Assembly: GCF_004348535.1 (NCBI RefSeq) | Contig: NZ_SMJX01000033.1 | Coordinates: 1 to 43,247 of the forward strand | Source: Actinomadura sp. KC216 | GTDB lineage: Bacteria; Actinomycetota; Actinomycetes; Streptosporangiales; Streptosporangiaceae | DNA length: 43,247 nucleotides | Reading direction: 5' to 3' | In this document: positions 8,410 to 16,400 of the stretch, in pieces | Numbering within the stretch: position 1 is the first letter of the stretch | Layout: the number at the start of each line of letters is the position of its first letter | Position numbers and translations under genes: made by a program | The notes under the pieces: model-generated | What the model was told of the DNA's origin: nothing | Seen by the model: only the letters and a program-made list of their open reading frames with translations | Databases searched by the model: none

Positions 8410-9186
8410 TCATCTCGGCTGGCAGGTGCGGCACCAGACCGTCCTGCGGCCGGAGACGCGGCGGCTGGACAGGGGCGTGCCGCAGCGCGGGCACGCGCCT
8501 TCGGGCTCGTCGCGGGCACCGGTGAGCCAGGTGCGGCGCGGCGGGACCCGTCCGGCCTTGACCGACGCGCGCAGGACGCCGCGCATCGCGCGGTGCAGGG
8601 CGGTGAGCTCCGGGCCGTCCAGGTCTCCGCCGGTGCGCATCGGGTTGATCCGGGCCCGCCAGAGGATCTCGTCGGCGAGCAGGTTGCCGAGGCCCGCGAG
8701 GACGGACTGGTCGGTCAGCGCCGGCTTGAGCCGCCCGCGCCGCCCGGAGAGGAGATCGGCGAGGCGGTCGCGGGACACCTCGGACGCGTCCGGCCCGAGG
8801 CCGTCGAGCGCGTGCTCAGCCGCCTCGCCGTCGGCGGCGAGGCGGACGCCCTGGAGCTTGCGCATGTCGCGGTAGCGCAGCTCGCCGTCCCGGAACCGCC
8901 AGATGACGCGGTCGTGCCGGTGGCGCGGCTCGTCCGCCCGGTGCCAGGACAGCGACCCGGTCATGCCGAAGTGCAGCAGCACCACCGGGCCGCCCGCGGG
9001 CGCGAGCAGCCATTTGCCGTGCCTGCGCGGCTCCCCGAACGGGCGGCCGCGCAGCGCCGCGTCCAGCCGCCGGGCGGTGACCCCGCGCAGGACGCCCGCG
9101 TCGAGCACCGACACCGACCGGATCGGCTCGCCGGTGTGCTCGGCCAGCACCCGGCGGAACTTTTCGACATCGGGAAGTTCGGGCAT
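8410..9186 (-). CDS. Fpg/Nei-family DNA glycosylase-AP lyase
   Basis: 258-aa base-excision repair enzyme that removes oxidised bases and nicks the abasic site. It starts MPELPDVE: after Met removal Pro2 is the catalytic nucleophile, and Glu3 is kept. The H2TH region reads ALTDQSVLAGLGNLLADEI (about residues 155-173). The C-terminal zinc finger has the canonical C-x2-C-x16-C-x2-C spacing (CPRC...CRTC). The void-filling loop reads DMRKLQG rather than DxRRFG of classical MutM, so base preference may differ and I give no mutM or nei symbol. It lies downstream of the LacI gene on the same strand, with a 37-base gap, and is probably unrelated to the transport operon. Confidence 0.92.
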   Translation of the reverse strand: MPELPDVEKFRRVLAEHTGEPIRSVSVLDAGVLRGVTARRLDAALRGRPFGEPRRHGKWLLAPAGGPVVLLHFGMTGSLSWHRADEPRHRHDRVIWRFRDGELRYRDMRKLQGVRLAADGEAAEHALDGLGPDASEVSRDRLADLLSGRRGRLKPALTDQSVLAGLGNLLADEILWRARINPMRTGGDLDGPELTALHRAMRGVLRASVKAGRVPPRRTWLTGARDEPEGACPRCGTPLSSRRVSGRRTVWCRTCQPR

Positions 9187-9223
9187 GGGAGGCCCCTACC
9201 CGCGATGTCGGGTGTTCACGGTG

Positions 9224-10240
9224 TCAGGTCCGGCGCGCCGTCGTCTCGCGGGGGATGAGGCGGTGGCTCAGCGGGGTGGTCTCGGCGGCGCCCGCCGCGG
9301 ACTCCGGGGCGGCGTCGATGATCTGGCGGGCGGCCATCGCGCCCATCTCGTACAGCGGGAGGCTGACCGTGGTCAGCCCGACGAACCGGGCGACGCGCAG
9401 GTCGTCGATCCCGGCGACGGAGACCTCGCCCGGCACGTCGATGTGCGCCTGCCGCAGCGCGTTGAGCGCGCCGACGGCGGCCTCGTCGTTGGCCGCGAGG
9501 ATGGCGTCGGGCAGCGGCGGGCGCGCGATGAGCCGCATGGCCGCGGCGTGCCCGGCCTCGAAGTCGAACCCGCCGGTCAGGACCTGCGCGCTGCCGGTGA
9601 GGTCGGCGTTGCTCATGCAGGCGAGGAAGCCGTCCCTGCGCTGCCGGGTGGCCACCATGCCCTCCGGCCCCTCGATGAACGCGATCCGGCGGTGGCCGAG
9701 CGAGACCAGGTAGTCGGTGATGTCGTAGGCGGCGGCCTGGGCGTCGGCGGCGATGACGGGGCAGCCGATGTCGCGGTGGGCGAGCGACACGGCGTGGACG
9801 CCCTGCTCCCGCGCCTGTCGGACGGCCTTGGCGAGCGCCGGTTCCCGCGGGTCGTCGACGTAGCCGCTGCCCGCGAAGATGACCCCGGCGGCGCGGTAGT
9901 CGCGCATCGTCTGGACCCTGGTGATCTCCGTCGTGGTGCGGCGGTCGACGTTGCAGAGCATGGTGACGTATCCGGCGCGGCTGGCGACGTCGTCCACCCC
10001 GCGGGCGATGACGGAGAAGTAGGGGTTGACGATGTCGCTCACGAGCACGCCCATGAGCCGGCTGCTGCGCGAGACCAGCGCGCGGGCCAGCGCGCTCGGC
10101 GAGTAGCCGAGCTCCTCGGCGACCGCGATGACCTTGGCGCGGGTCTTGGCCGAGATGGGATGGCTGGACCCGGTCAGCACCCGTGACGCGGTGGACACCG
10201 ACACGCCCGCCGCCTTGGCGACTTCCGCGAGTGAGCTCAC
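9224..10240 (-). CDS. LacI-family regulator of the adjacent ABC-amidohydrolase operon
   Basis: About 338-aa LacI/GalR repressor. The N-terminal helix-turn-helix reads VAKAAGVSVSTASRVLTG with hinge GYSPSALARALVS, followed by a periplasmic-binding-like sensor domain (MGVLVSDIVNPYFSVIARGV, then VSVAGIDDL near residue 275). GTG at 10240 is preferred over GTG at 10246 because AGGAAG is about 6 bases upstream of the former but abuts the latter. It is divergent from the ABC importer operon. Two similar palindromes, at 10253 and 10381, suggest autoregulation and control of the importer. The effector is unknown, probably the imported compound. Confidence 0.92.
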   Translation of the reverse strand: MSSLAEVAKAAGVSVSTASRVLTGSSHPISAKTRAKVIAVAEELGYSPSALARALVSRSSRLMGVLVSDIVNPYFSVIARGVDDVASRAGYVTMLCNVDRRTTTEITRVQTMRDYRAAGVIFAGSGYVDDPREPALAKAVRQAREQGVHAVSLAHRDIGCPVIAADAQAAAYDITDYLVSLGHRRIAFIEGPEGMVATRQRRDGFLACMSNADLTGSAQVLTGGFDFEAGHAAAMRLIARPPLPDAILAANDEAAVGALNALRQAHIDVPGEVSVAGIDDLRVARFVGLTTVSLPLYEMGAMAARQIIDAAPESAAGAAETTPLSHRLIPRETTARRT

Positions 10241-10252
10241 GGCCACCTTCCT

Positions 10253-10268
10253 AGGAGAACGTTTTCCT
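10253..10268. promoter_or_regulatory. LacI-type operator at the regulator's own promoter
   Basis: AGGAGAACGTTTTCCT is a near-palindrome with a central ACGT step typical of LacI/GalR operators. It is 12 bases upstream of the regulator start and shares the pattern AGG-n3-ACGTTT-n-CCT with the site at 10381. Confidence 0.65.
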
Positions 10269-10340
10269 GATTATGGCACGCGGTGGTGGCGCCGCCAAAC
10301 CGGGACTTGCCTGTTCCGGGGTGCTTTCTGGGGTTCACCC

Positions 10341-10396
10341 TTGACATTTCTGTGGTGACGCTCACTACCATGCCGGGCTAAGGCATACGTTTGCCT
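10341..10396 (+). promoter_or_regulatory. Promoter with LacI-type operator before the ABC operon
   Basis: A -35 box TTGACA (10341-10346) is followed after 19 bases by TACCAT (10366-10371) as a likely -10. The palindrome AGGCATACGTTTGCCT (10381-10396) lies about 10 bases further on, around or just past the expected transcription start, a position suited to blocking RNA polymerase. The spacer is longer than the ideal 17 bases. Confidence 0.65.
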
Positions 10397-10459
10397 AGCC
10401 GATTACCTCGGGGTTCGACGCGAAGCCCGCGGGAACCGGCGCGATCCGAAGGAGGAGAC

Positions 10460-11443
10460 GTGTACGCCGGGACACATCTCAGACGGTTCGCCGTGCTCGC
10501 GGCCCTCGTCACCCTGACCGCGTGCGGAGGCGGGGGCGGGGCCGACAGCGACGGGGACGGGAAGCTCTCGTTCAAGGTGGCGCTCACCGAACCCGACATC
10601 ACGACCGTGCCGATCCTCGCCGCCCTCGACGACCTGCGCGGGCAGGGCCACACGATCAAGGTCGTCGAGCTGGCGGAGCCCGAGCTGTCCATCGAGGGCC
10701 TGGCCAAGGGCGACTACGCGCTCTCCGCCGAGGCGACGAGCCCCGCCCTGCTCGCGGTTGAGCGCGGCGCCCCCATCAAGATCATCGCCGATGCCATCGG
10801 GAACCAGTGGGCGGTCTACGGCAAGCCCGGCATCTCCTCCTGCGACCAGCTCGACGGCAGCCCGTTCGGGATCTTCAGCGAGGGCGCGACCGCGACCGCG
10901 ATGGTCAAGGAGTGGGTGAAGTCGCACTGCTCGCCGGGCAAGGAGCCCAAGTACCTGACGATCGGCGGCTCCGACGTCCGCGCGCAGGCCCTCGTCACCG
11001 GGCGGATCGCCGCCACCGCGCTGGAGGTCTCCGACGTCGTCGCGCTGGAGGGCAAGGGCGGGCGGTTCGCCAAGATCGCCGACTTCGCGCAGAGCCTGCC
11101 CGACCTGCGCCCGCAGACCGTGTACGCCAACGGCGAGTTCATCAAGAAGCACAAGGACGTCACGCAGGCCCTGGTCACCGCGCTCACCCGCCAGCACGCG
11201 AAGATCAACGCCGATCCGGGGTACCTGGTGGGGCTGGCCGCCAAGTACCTGCCGGAGGAGGACGGCGCCGAGATGGCGAAAGTCGCCGAGCGGTACTCCC
11301 GGGCGCGGCTGTTCGGCGCGGCGGCGCTCACGGAGAAGAACATGCAGGGCACCATCGACTTCTTCGTCCGCGCCGGCGTGATCAAGAAGGGCATGACCGC
11401 GAAGGACGCGGCGGACCTGACCTTCGTCAAGGCGGCTCGATGA
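10460..11443 (+). CDS. NitT/TauT-type ABC transporter substrate-binding lipoprotein
   Basis: 327-aa exported solute-binding protein. The N-terminus has RRF, a hydrophobic stretch and the lipobox LTAC (Cys near residue 22) followed by a Gly-rich linker, so it should be lipid-anchored outside the membrane. The fold resembles SsuA/ThiY/NMT1 proteins: ALSAEATSPALLAVERGAP, then GNQWAVYGKPG and GRIAATALEV. The GTG at 10460 has GGAGGAG just upstream and gives a proper signal peptide; an upstream in-frame ATG does not. It is the first gene of a five-gene operon in which every gene overlaps the next at ATGA. The substrate is not known; the amidohydrolase at the end of the operon suggests an aromatic or carboxylated small molecule. 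Confidence 0.92.
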   Translation: MYAGTHLRRFAVLAALVTLTACGGGGGADSDGDGKLSFKVALTEPDITTVPILAALDDLRGQGHTIKVVELAEPELSIEGLAKGDYALSAEATSPALLAVERGAPIKIIADAIGNQWAVYGKPGISSCDQLDGSPFGIFSEGATATAMVKEWVKSHCSPGKEPKYLTIGGSDVRAQALVTGRIAATALEVSDVVALEGKGGRFAKIADFAQSLPDLRPQTVYANGEFIKKHKDVTQALVTALTRQHAKINADPGYLVGLAAKYLPEEDGAEMAKVAERYSRARLFGAAALTEKNMQGTIDFFVRAGVIKKGMTAKDAADLTFVKAAR

Positions 11444-12309
11444 CGGTGGCGACCACGCGGCGGTCCTCGCAGCGGCCCCCGCGGCGGGCCGGGGCGCGGA
11501 CCGGGCCCCGCCCGGCGCGGCGCCCCGGCCTCCTGCGCCGCATCGCCGCCCGGAACCTGCCGTACCAGATCCTCACGTTCGCCGTGTTCGCGGCGGGCTG
11601 GGAGCTGTACGTCCGGCAGCAGGGCGGGCTGCTCATCCCGAGCTTCACCGAGACCGTCCGGGCGACCGTCGAGCTGCTCGGCAGCGGGGAGCTGTGGCGG
11701 GCCATGTACGTCAGCAACCAGGCACTGGTCATCGGGTTCGCCGTGACCGTCGTCCTCGGCGTGCCGCTCGGCATCCTGCTCGGCCGGTTCCGCGCCCTGG
11801 AGCGGCTGGCCGACGTCTACCTCAACATCCTGCTCGTCACGCCGATGGCGGCGATCATCCCGCTGCTCGTGATGTCGGTCGGCTTCGGGCTGGCCTCGCG
11901 GGTCATCCTCGTCACGATCTTCTCGATCGTGATGGTGGTGGTGAACGCGCGGGCCGGGGTCCGGCAGGTGGACCCGTCGCTGATCGAGATGGCCCGCTCC
12001 TTCGGGGCGGACGAGCGGGCCGTCTGGACCCGCGTCCTGCTCCCCGGCGCGCTGCCGGCGATCATGACGGGCATCCGGCTCGGCCTCGGCCGCGCGGTCA
12101 CCGGCATGGTCATCGTCGAGCTGCTCATGGTCTCCGAGGCCCTCGGCGGGCTGATCCTGGAGTACCGCGGCCTGTTCCAGGCCCCGCTCCTCTACGGCAC
12201 CATCGTGATCATCCTGGCGGAGGCGCTGTTGCTGATCTCCGTCGCGCGGTGGGCCGAGCGCAAGCTGACCGGTTGGGCACGCACCACCACGGCAAGGAGC
12301 CTCCGATGA
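11440..12309 (+). CDS. ABC transporter permease (NitT/TauT family), first copy
   Basis: 289-aa inner-membrane permease with about six transmembrane segments after a basic N-terminal tail of some 40 residues. The cytoplasmic EAA-type loop that docks the ATPase reads EMARSFGADE...RVLLPGALPAIMTGIRLG. ATG overlaps the stop of the binding protein (ATGA), and its own stop overlaps the ATPase start. The operon holds two different permeases, which would allow a heterodimeric channel. Confidence 0.92.
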   Translation: MTVATTRRSSQRPPRRAGARTGPRPARRPGLLRRIAARNLPYQILTFAVFAAGWELYVRQQGGLLIPSFTETVRATVELLGSGELWRAMYVSNQALVIGFAVTVVLGVPLGILLGRFRALERLADVYLNILLVTPMAAIIPLLVMSVGFGLASRVILVTIFSIVMVVVNARAGVRQVDPSLIEMARSFGADERAVWTRVLLPGALPAIMTGIRLGLGRAVTGMVIVELLMVSEALGGLILEYRGLFQAPLLYGTIVIILAEALLLISVARWAERKLTGWARTTTARSLR

Positions 12310-13100
12310 TCGAGATCCGCGGGCTGCGGAAGACCTACACCGGGCAGGACGGCGGGCTCGTCGAGGCGCTGCACGACGTCGACCTCGACGTCCGGCCCAA
12401 CGAGTTCCTGACCGTCCTCGGGCCGAGCGGCTGCGGGAAGACCACGCTGCTGAAGTGCGTCGCGGGCCTGATCCCGTGGGACGACGGCGACATCCGCATC
12501 GACGGCGCCCCGGTGCGCGGGCCCGGGCCCGACCGGGCCATGGTGTTCCAGAACTTCGCGCTGCTGCCGTGGGCGACCGTCCTGGAGAACGTCGCCTTCG
12601 GGCTCCGGATGCGCGGCGTCGGCCGCGCCGAGCGCGAGGAACGCGCCCGCGCGCTGATCGGCACGGTGGGGCTGGCGGGGTTCGAGACCAAGCGTCCCGG
12701 CGAGTTGTCCGGCGGCATGCAGCAGCGCGTGGGCCTGGCCCGCGCGCTCGCCGTCGAGCCGCAGGTCCTCCTCATGGACGAGCCCTTCGGCGCCGTCGAC
12801 GAGCAGACCCGCCGCCTGCTCCAGGAGGAGCTGCTGTCCATCTGGGAGGAGCGGCGGCTGACCGTCGTGTTCATCACCCACAGCATGGAGGAGGCGGTGC
12901 TGCTCGGCGACCGCGTCGTGCTGATGAGCGCGCGGCCGGGGCAGATCGCCGAGATCGTACCGGTCCCGCTGGAGCGCCCGCGCTCCAGCGACGTCGGCGC
13001 GCTGGAACGTTCCGCCGAGTACGTCGAGATCACCGCGTACCTGTGGGACCGGCTGCGCGACATGCACGCGGAACACCGTCCGGCCAAGGCGGCCGGATGA
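12306..13100 (+). CDS. ABC transporter ATP-binding protein (SsuB/TauB-like)
   Basis: 264-aa ATPase that powers the importer. Walker A is GPSGCGKTT (near residue 41), the Q-loop is VFQNFALLPW, the signature is LSGGMQQR, Walker B is LLMDEPFGAVDEQTR, and the H-loop is FITHSMEEAVLLGDR. All catalytic elements are intact. ATG overlaps the permease stop at 12307. C-terminal residues show no extra regulatory domain. Confidence 0.95.
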   Translation: MIEIRGLRKTYTGQDGGLVEALHDVDLDVRPNEFLTVLGPSGCGKTTLLKCVAGLIPWDDGDIRIDGAPVRGPGPDRAMVFQNFALLPWATVLENVAFGLRMRGVGRAEREERARALIGTVGLAGFETKRPGELSGGMQQRVGLARALAVEPQVLLMDEPFGAVDEQTRRLLQEELLSIWEERRLTVVFITHSMEEAVLLGDRVVLMSARPGQIAEIVPVPLERPRSSDVGALERSAEYVEITAYLWDRLRDMHAEHRPAKAAG

Positions 13101-13906
13101 GCGCGGTCGCGGAACGCGGCGGGCGCTCCGCGCGGGCGCGCCTGGCCTGGCGGCGGCTGCCCGCGGCCCCGGTCAGCCTGGCCGTCGCCGCGGCCGGCTG
13201 GGAGCTGGTCGGGCACCTGGCGGACGCGTCGTTCTTCCCGCCGCTGAGCACGGTGCTCGCCCGGCTCGTGGACATGGCCTCCAGCGGGCTGATCTTCAGC
13301 AGCCTGCGCGACAGCCTGATCAACCTGGTGCTGGGCTTCGCGATCTCGCTGGCCGCGGGCCTCGCCGTCGGGGTGGCCATGGGCCGCTACCGCAAGGTCG
13401 AGGCCGCGCTCGGCGTGTACGTCTACGCGCTGCTCACCGCGCCGTCGCTGGTCTTCGCGCCGATCTTCTTCTCGCTGCTCGGCGAGGGGCGCGGCTCGAT
13501 CGTCGCCGTCGTCGTCATGTACTCGATGTTCGTCATGATCATCAACACCGCGGCGGCGATCCAGGGCGTGCCGGGCCACCTGGTGGAGATGGCCCGCTCC
13601 TACGGCGCGGGGGAGGGCCAGGTGCTGCTGCGCGTCATGCTGCCCGCCGCCGCGCCCATGATCATGGCCGGCGTCCGGCTCGGCGTCGGACGCGCCGTCA
13701 CCGGAATGATCAACGGCGAGATGTTCATCGCCGTCGTCGGCCTCGGCCGCGTGGTGACCCAGGCGGGCGGGCGCTTCGACGGCGCGAGCGTCCTCGCGGT
13801 GCTGCTGGTGATCATCGCCGTCGCGCTCGGCGCGGTGGCGCTGGTGCAGGCCGTCGACCGGCGGATCACCCGGTGGGTGCCGCAGACCTCACGAGGAGAC
13901 CGATGA
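13097..13906 (+). CDS. ABC transporter permease (NitT/TauT family), second copy
   Basis: 269-aa integral-membrane permease, about six helices. The EAA loop reads EMARSYGAGE...RVMLPAAAPMIMAGVRLG. It is only distantly similar to the first permease, so the pair probably forms a heterodimer rather than being a recent duplication. ATG at 13097 overlaps the ATPase stop, and the stop overlaps the amidohydrolase start. Confidence 0.92.
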   Translation: MSAVAERGGRSARARLAWRRLPAAPVSLAVAAAGWELVGHLADASFFPPLSTVLARLVDMASSGLIFSSLRDSLINLVLGFAISLAAGLAVGVAMGRYRKVEAALGVYVYALLTAPSLVFAPIFFSLLGEGRGSIVAVVVMYSMFVMIINTAAAIQGVPGHLVEMARSYGAGEGQVLLRVMLPAAAPMIMAGVRLGVGRAVTGMINGEMFIAVVGLGRVVTQAGGRFDGASVLAVLLVIIAVALGAVALVQAVDRRITRWVPQTSRGDR

Positions 13907-14913
13907 AGATCGACGCCTACAGCCACATCCTGCCCGAGCCGTACTTCGCCCGGCTGCGGGAGCTGGCCGACCCGGCGGCGTTCAAGCGGTGGCTGGAGCT
14001 GCCGGCGCTCCACGACCTCGGCGAGCGGCTGCGGATCATGGACGAGTTCGGCGCGGAGTACCAGCAGGTGCTCACGCTGTCCTCGCCGCCCATCGAGCTG
14101 ATCGCCGGACCGGACGAGTCGCCCGCGCTGGCGCGGCTCGCCAACGACTCGATGCGCGAGCTGTGCGGCAAGCATCCCGACCGGTTCCCGGCCTTCGTCG
14201 CGTCGCTGCCGATGAACGACCCGGACGCCGCGCTCACCGAGCTGGCCCACGCCGTCGACGAGATGGGCGCGCGCGGCGTGCAGGTGTTCACCAACGTCAA
14301 CGGCCGCCCGCTGGACGATCCCGCGTTCGCCGCCGTGTTCGCCGAGATGGCCGCCCGGGATCTGCCCGTCTGGATGCATCCGGCCCGCACGGCGGCGTTC
14401 GCCGACTACGTGACCGAGGACGCCTCGAAGTACGAGATCTGGTGGGCGTTCGGCTGGCCGTACGAGACCAGCGCCGCCATGGCCCGGCTGGTGTTCTCCG
14501 GCCTGTTCGAGCGGCATCCCGACCTCAAGATCATCACCCATCACATGGGCGCGATGATCCCCTACCTGGAGGGCCGGATCGGGATCGGCTGGGGCCCCCA
14601 GCTCGGCAGCCGCACGTCCGGCGCGGACTTCGAGCGCCTGCGGGACGCGACCCGCCGCCCCCTCGACCACTTCCGGAGGTTCTACGCCGACACCTCGCTG
14701 TCCGGCTCCGACATCGGGACCCGCTGCGGCCTGGACTTCTTCGGCGCGGACCACGTCGTGTTCGGCACCGACTGCCCGTTCGACCCCGAGGGCGGCCCCC
14801 TCTACATCCGCGAGACGATCCGCGTCCTGGACGCCCTCGACATCCCGGACGACGAGCGCGACCGGATCTACCACCGCAACATCCTGCGCCTGATGCGCCT
14901 GGCCGACGGATGA
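13903..14913 (+). CDS. Amidohydrolase-2 / ACMSD-like metal-dependent hydrolase or decarboxylase
   Basis: 336-aa TIM-barrel enzyme of the family containing aminocarboxymuconate-semialdehyde decarboxylase and gamma-resorcylate decarboxylase. Visible elements are the N-terminal MKIDAYSHILPEP, LPVWMHPART (metal-site His), IITHHMGAMIPYLEGR and the Asp motif FGTDCPFDPEG. The usual HxH metal pair near the N-terminus is Tyr6-Ser-His8 here, so one metal ligand is changed; a single-site or altered metal geometry is possible. It is the last gene of the importer operon (ATGA overlap) and presumably acts on the imported substrate. A strong terminator follows. The reaction (C-C decarboxylation or C-N/C-O hydrolysis) cannot be decided from sequence. 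Confidence 0.85.
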   Translation: MKIDAYSHILPEPYFARLRELADPAAFKRWLELPALHDLGERLRIMDEFGAEYQQVLTLSSPPIELIAGPDESPALARLANDSMRELCGKHPDRFPAFVASLPMNDPDAALTELAHAVDEMGARGVQVFTNVNGRPLDDPAFAAVFAEMAARDLPVWMHPARTAAFADYVTEDASKYEIWWAFGWPYETSAAMARLVFSGLFERHPDLKIITHHMGAMIPYLEGRIGIGWGPQLGSRTSGADFERLRDATRRPLDHFRRFYADTSLSGSDIGTRCGLDFFGADHVVFGTDCPFDPEGGPLYIRETIRVLDALDIPDDERDRIYHRNILRLMRLADG

Positions 14914-14924
14914 CACCGGCGGAA

Positions 14925-14970
14925 GCGCCCCGCCGTCCTCCCGGACGCATCCGGGAGGACGGCAGGGCGC
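14925..14970. terminator. Strong 20-bp stem-loop terminator after the importer operon
   Basis: The arms at 14925-14944 and 14951-14970 pair at 19 of 20 positions around the loop ACGCAT. The hairpin sits between the stop of the amidohydrolase and the stop of the convergent ABC-ATPase remnant, so it can act on both strands. Confidence 0.8.
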
Positions 14971-14977
14971 GGGGGTC

Positions 14978-15222
14978 CTAGTCGTGCGAACCGCCGTGGG
15001 CGCTGCCGAGCAGGGCCCGCAGCGCGGAGGTCTTGCGGCCGAACTCCTCGGCGCGCATCGTCGCGGCGTAGTCGCGGTCGAGCGGCAGGTCGACGTCCAC
15101 GACCTCCGCGACCCGCCCCGGCCGGGCCGTCATGGCGACGACCCGGTCCGACAGGTAGACCGCCTCGGCCACCGAGTGGGTGACGAGCAGGACGGTGGTC
15201 CCGGTCTCCCGCCAGCGCTTTC
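14978..15222 (-). pseudogene. C-terminal remnant of an ABC transporter ATPase
   Basis: About the last 80 codons of a SsuB/TauB-type ATPase survive. In frame they read WRETGTTVLLVTHSVAEAV, then LSDRVVAMTARPGRVAEVV and an end at SHD. This covers only the H-loop and tail; the Walker A, signature and Walker B regions are gone. Upstream the frame meets a TGA close to the AAGCGCTGG junction, and the sequence changes to AT-richer promoter-like DNA. The same family is present intact at 12306-13100, but the two tails differ, so it is not a simple duplicate. It is probably the leftover of a transporter once linked to the catabolic regulon that follows. Confidence 0.8.
15211..15222 (-). promoter_or_regulatory. 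Degenerate copy of the GAAAGCGCTTAC operator at the remnant junction
   Basis: On the minus strand, GAAATTGAAAGCGCTGGC closely resembles AAATTTGAAAGCGCTTAC at 20664-20681. It lies exactly where the ATPase remnant breaks off, 69 bases before the intact operator at 15280. It is either a decayed auxiliary operator or the trace of an old promoter. Confidence 0.4.
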
Positions 15223-15279
15223 AATTTCCGGCGCCGGCAATGTAGGCAGGTGTTGAGACACACGTCAAGGGGCAGAGTT

Positions 15280-15291
15280 GTAAGCGCTTAC
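15280..15291. promoter_or_regulatory. Perfect LacI-type operator before the second LacI gene
   Basis: GTAAGCGCTTAC is a perfect 12-base palindrome, 49 bases upstream of the regulator start. Variants occur before two neighbouring operons (19574 and 20670), which supports local regulon control and autoregulation. Confidence 0.8.
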
Positions 15292-15339
15292 GGATTCCGC
15301 CACGATTGGCGGGACCGTACCGGGGAGGAACCGACACCG

Positions 15340-16365
15340 ATGGCCGACCGCAACCTCGTCCGGCTGCAGGACGTCGCCGCGCACGCCGGCGTCTCGATCG
15401 CGACCGCGTCGCGGATGCTGAGCGATCCGAACTACGGCGGCCGGGCCGCGCTCCGCGAGCGGGTGCTCGCCGCCGCCGCCGAGCTCGGCTACCGCGCGAA
15501 CCCGCACGCCCGCGCGCTCGCGACCTCGTCCTCGACCAGCGTCGGGCTCGTGATCCACGACGTCCGCGACAGCTACTTCGCGCTGCTCAGCGGCGGCGTC
15601 ATGACGGTCGCCGAGCGCGAGGACCTGCTGGTCAACATGGTCTGCGCCTACCGCGACCCGGCCCGCGAGCTGGAGTACGTCAAGCGGCTCATCGACCAGC
15701 GCGTCCGGGCGCTGATCCTCGCCGGCAGCGCGTTCCGCGACACCGACCACAACGCCGCCATGCGCGCCGAGCTGCGCGACTACCAGGAGTCCGGCGGCTC
15801 GGTCGTCTCGGTGACGCGCGGGCGCGACATCGGGCACCTCGTCCAGATCGACAACGCGGGCGGCATGCGCGCGCTGGCCGGGGCGCTGGTGGAGCTCGGG
15901 CACACCTCGTTCGGCGTGCTCGCCGGGCCGCTGCGGCTGCTCACCGTCCGCGACCGGCTGCAGGGGCTGCGGCAGGGCCTGAAGGACCACGGCATCGTCC
16001 TCAGCCGCGACGACATCGTCTACACCGACCTGTCGCGCGAGGGCGGGCTGACCGGCGCGCAGACGCTGATGAGCCGCCGCAACCCGCCGCGCTGCCTGAT
16101 GGCCGTCGCCGACGTCATGGCGCTCGGCGCGATGGCGTGGCTGCGCACGAACGGGATCTCCGTCCCGGACGAGGTGTCGGTGACCGGCTTCGGCGGCCTG
16201 CCCGCCGCGCTCGACGCCGTACCGCCGCTGGCCACGGTCGAGATCCCGCTGGAGCGGGTCGGCGAGACGGCGATGGACCTCGCGCTGCGTCCCCCGTCCC
16301 CCCGGCACGTGGTCGAGGTCGAGGGAACGCTGGCGCTCAGGGAGAGCGCCGCCGCGCCCCGGTGA
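15340..16365 (+). CDS. LacI-family regulator of the catabolic regulon
   Basis: 341-aa LacI/GalR repressor. The DNA-binding part reads LQDVAAHAGVSIATASRML with hinge YRANPHARALATSSS, and the sensor domain contains VGLVIHDVRDSYFALLSGGV and VSVTGFGGLPAALDAV. The ATG at 15340 is preceded by GGGGAGGAA and places the helix-turn-helix at the usual N-terminal position; an in-frame ATG 90 bases upstream would add a tail unlike LacI proteins and would lie inside the promoter region. A perfect GTAAGCGCTTAC palindrome precedes it, and matching sites precede the genes at 19554 and 20690. It is most likely the repressor of those operons, induced by a pathway intermediate. Confidence 0.92.
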   Translation: MADRNLVRLQDVAAHAGVSIATASRMLSDPNYGGRAALRERVLAAAAELGYRANPHARALATSSSTSVGLVIHDVRDSYFALLSGGVMTVAEREDLLVNMVCAYRDPARELEYVKRLIDQRVRALILAGSAFRDTDHNAAMRAELRDYQESGGSVVSVTRGRDIGHLVQIDNAGGMRALAGALVELGHTSFGVLAGPLRLLTVRDRLQGLRQGLKDHGIVLSRDDIVYTDLSREGGLTGAQTLMSRRNPPRCLMAVADVMALGAMAWLRTNGISVPDEVSVTGFGGLPAALDAVPPLATVEIPLERVGETAMDLALRPPSPRHVVEVEGTLALRESAAAPR

Positions 16366-16400
16366 GCGCGGAGGTCGCCGGGGCGCGGCCGGGGCGCCGG

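Noticed and set aside
3072..9186. Defence island or phage-related block around the helicase
   Set aside because: Only the helicase could fit; the AraC, FMN reductase and Fpg genes are ordinary chromosomal genes, and no nuclease, toxin or integrase is present.
10391..10459. Upstream ATG for the substrate-binding protein
   Set aside because: It would start inside the operator palindrome and put 23 charged residues before the signal peptide; GTG at 10460 has a strong ribosome binding site and a clean lipoprotein signal.
15250..15339. Upstream ATG for the second LacI regulator
   Set aside because: The extra 30 residues span the operator and the AT-rich promoter; LacI proteins begin within a few residues of the helix-turn-helix, as given by ATG 15340.
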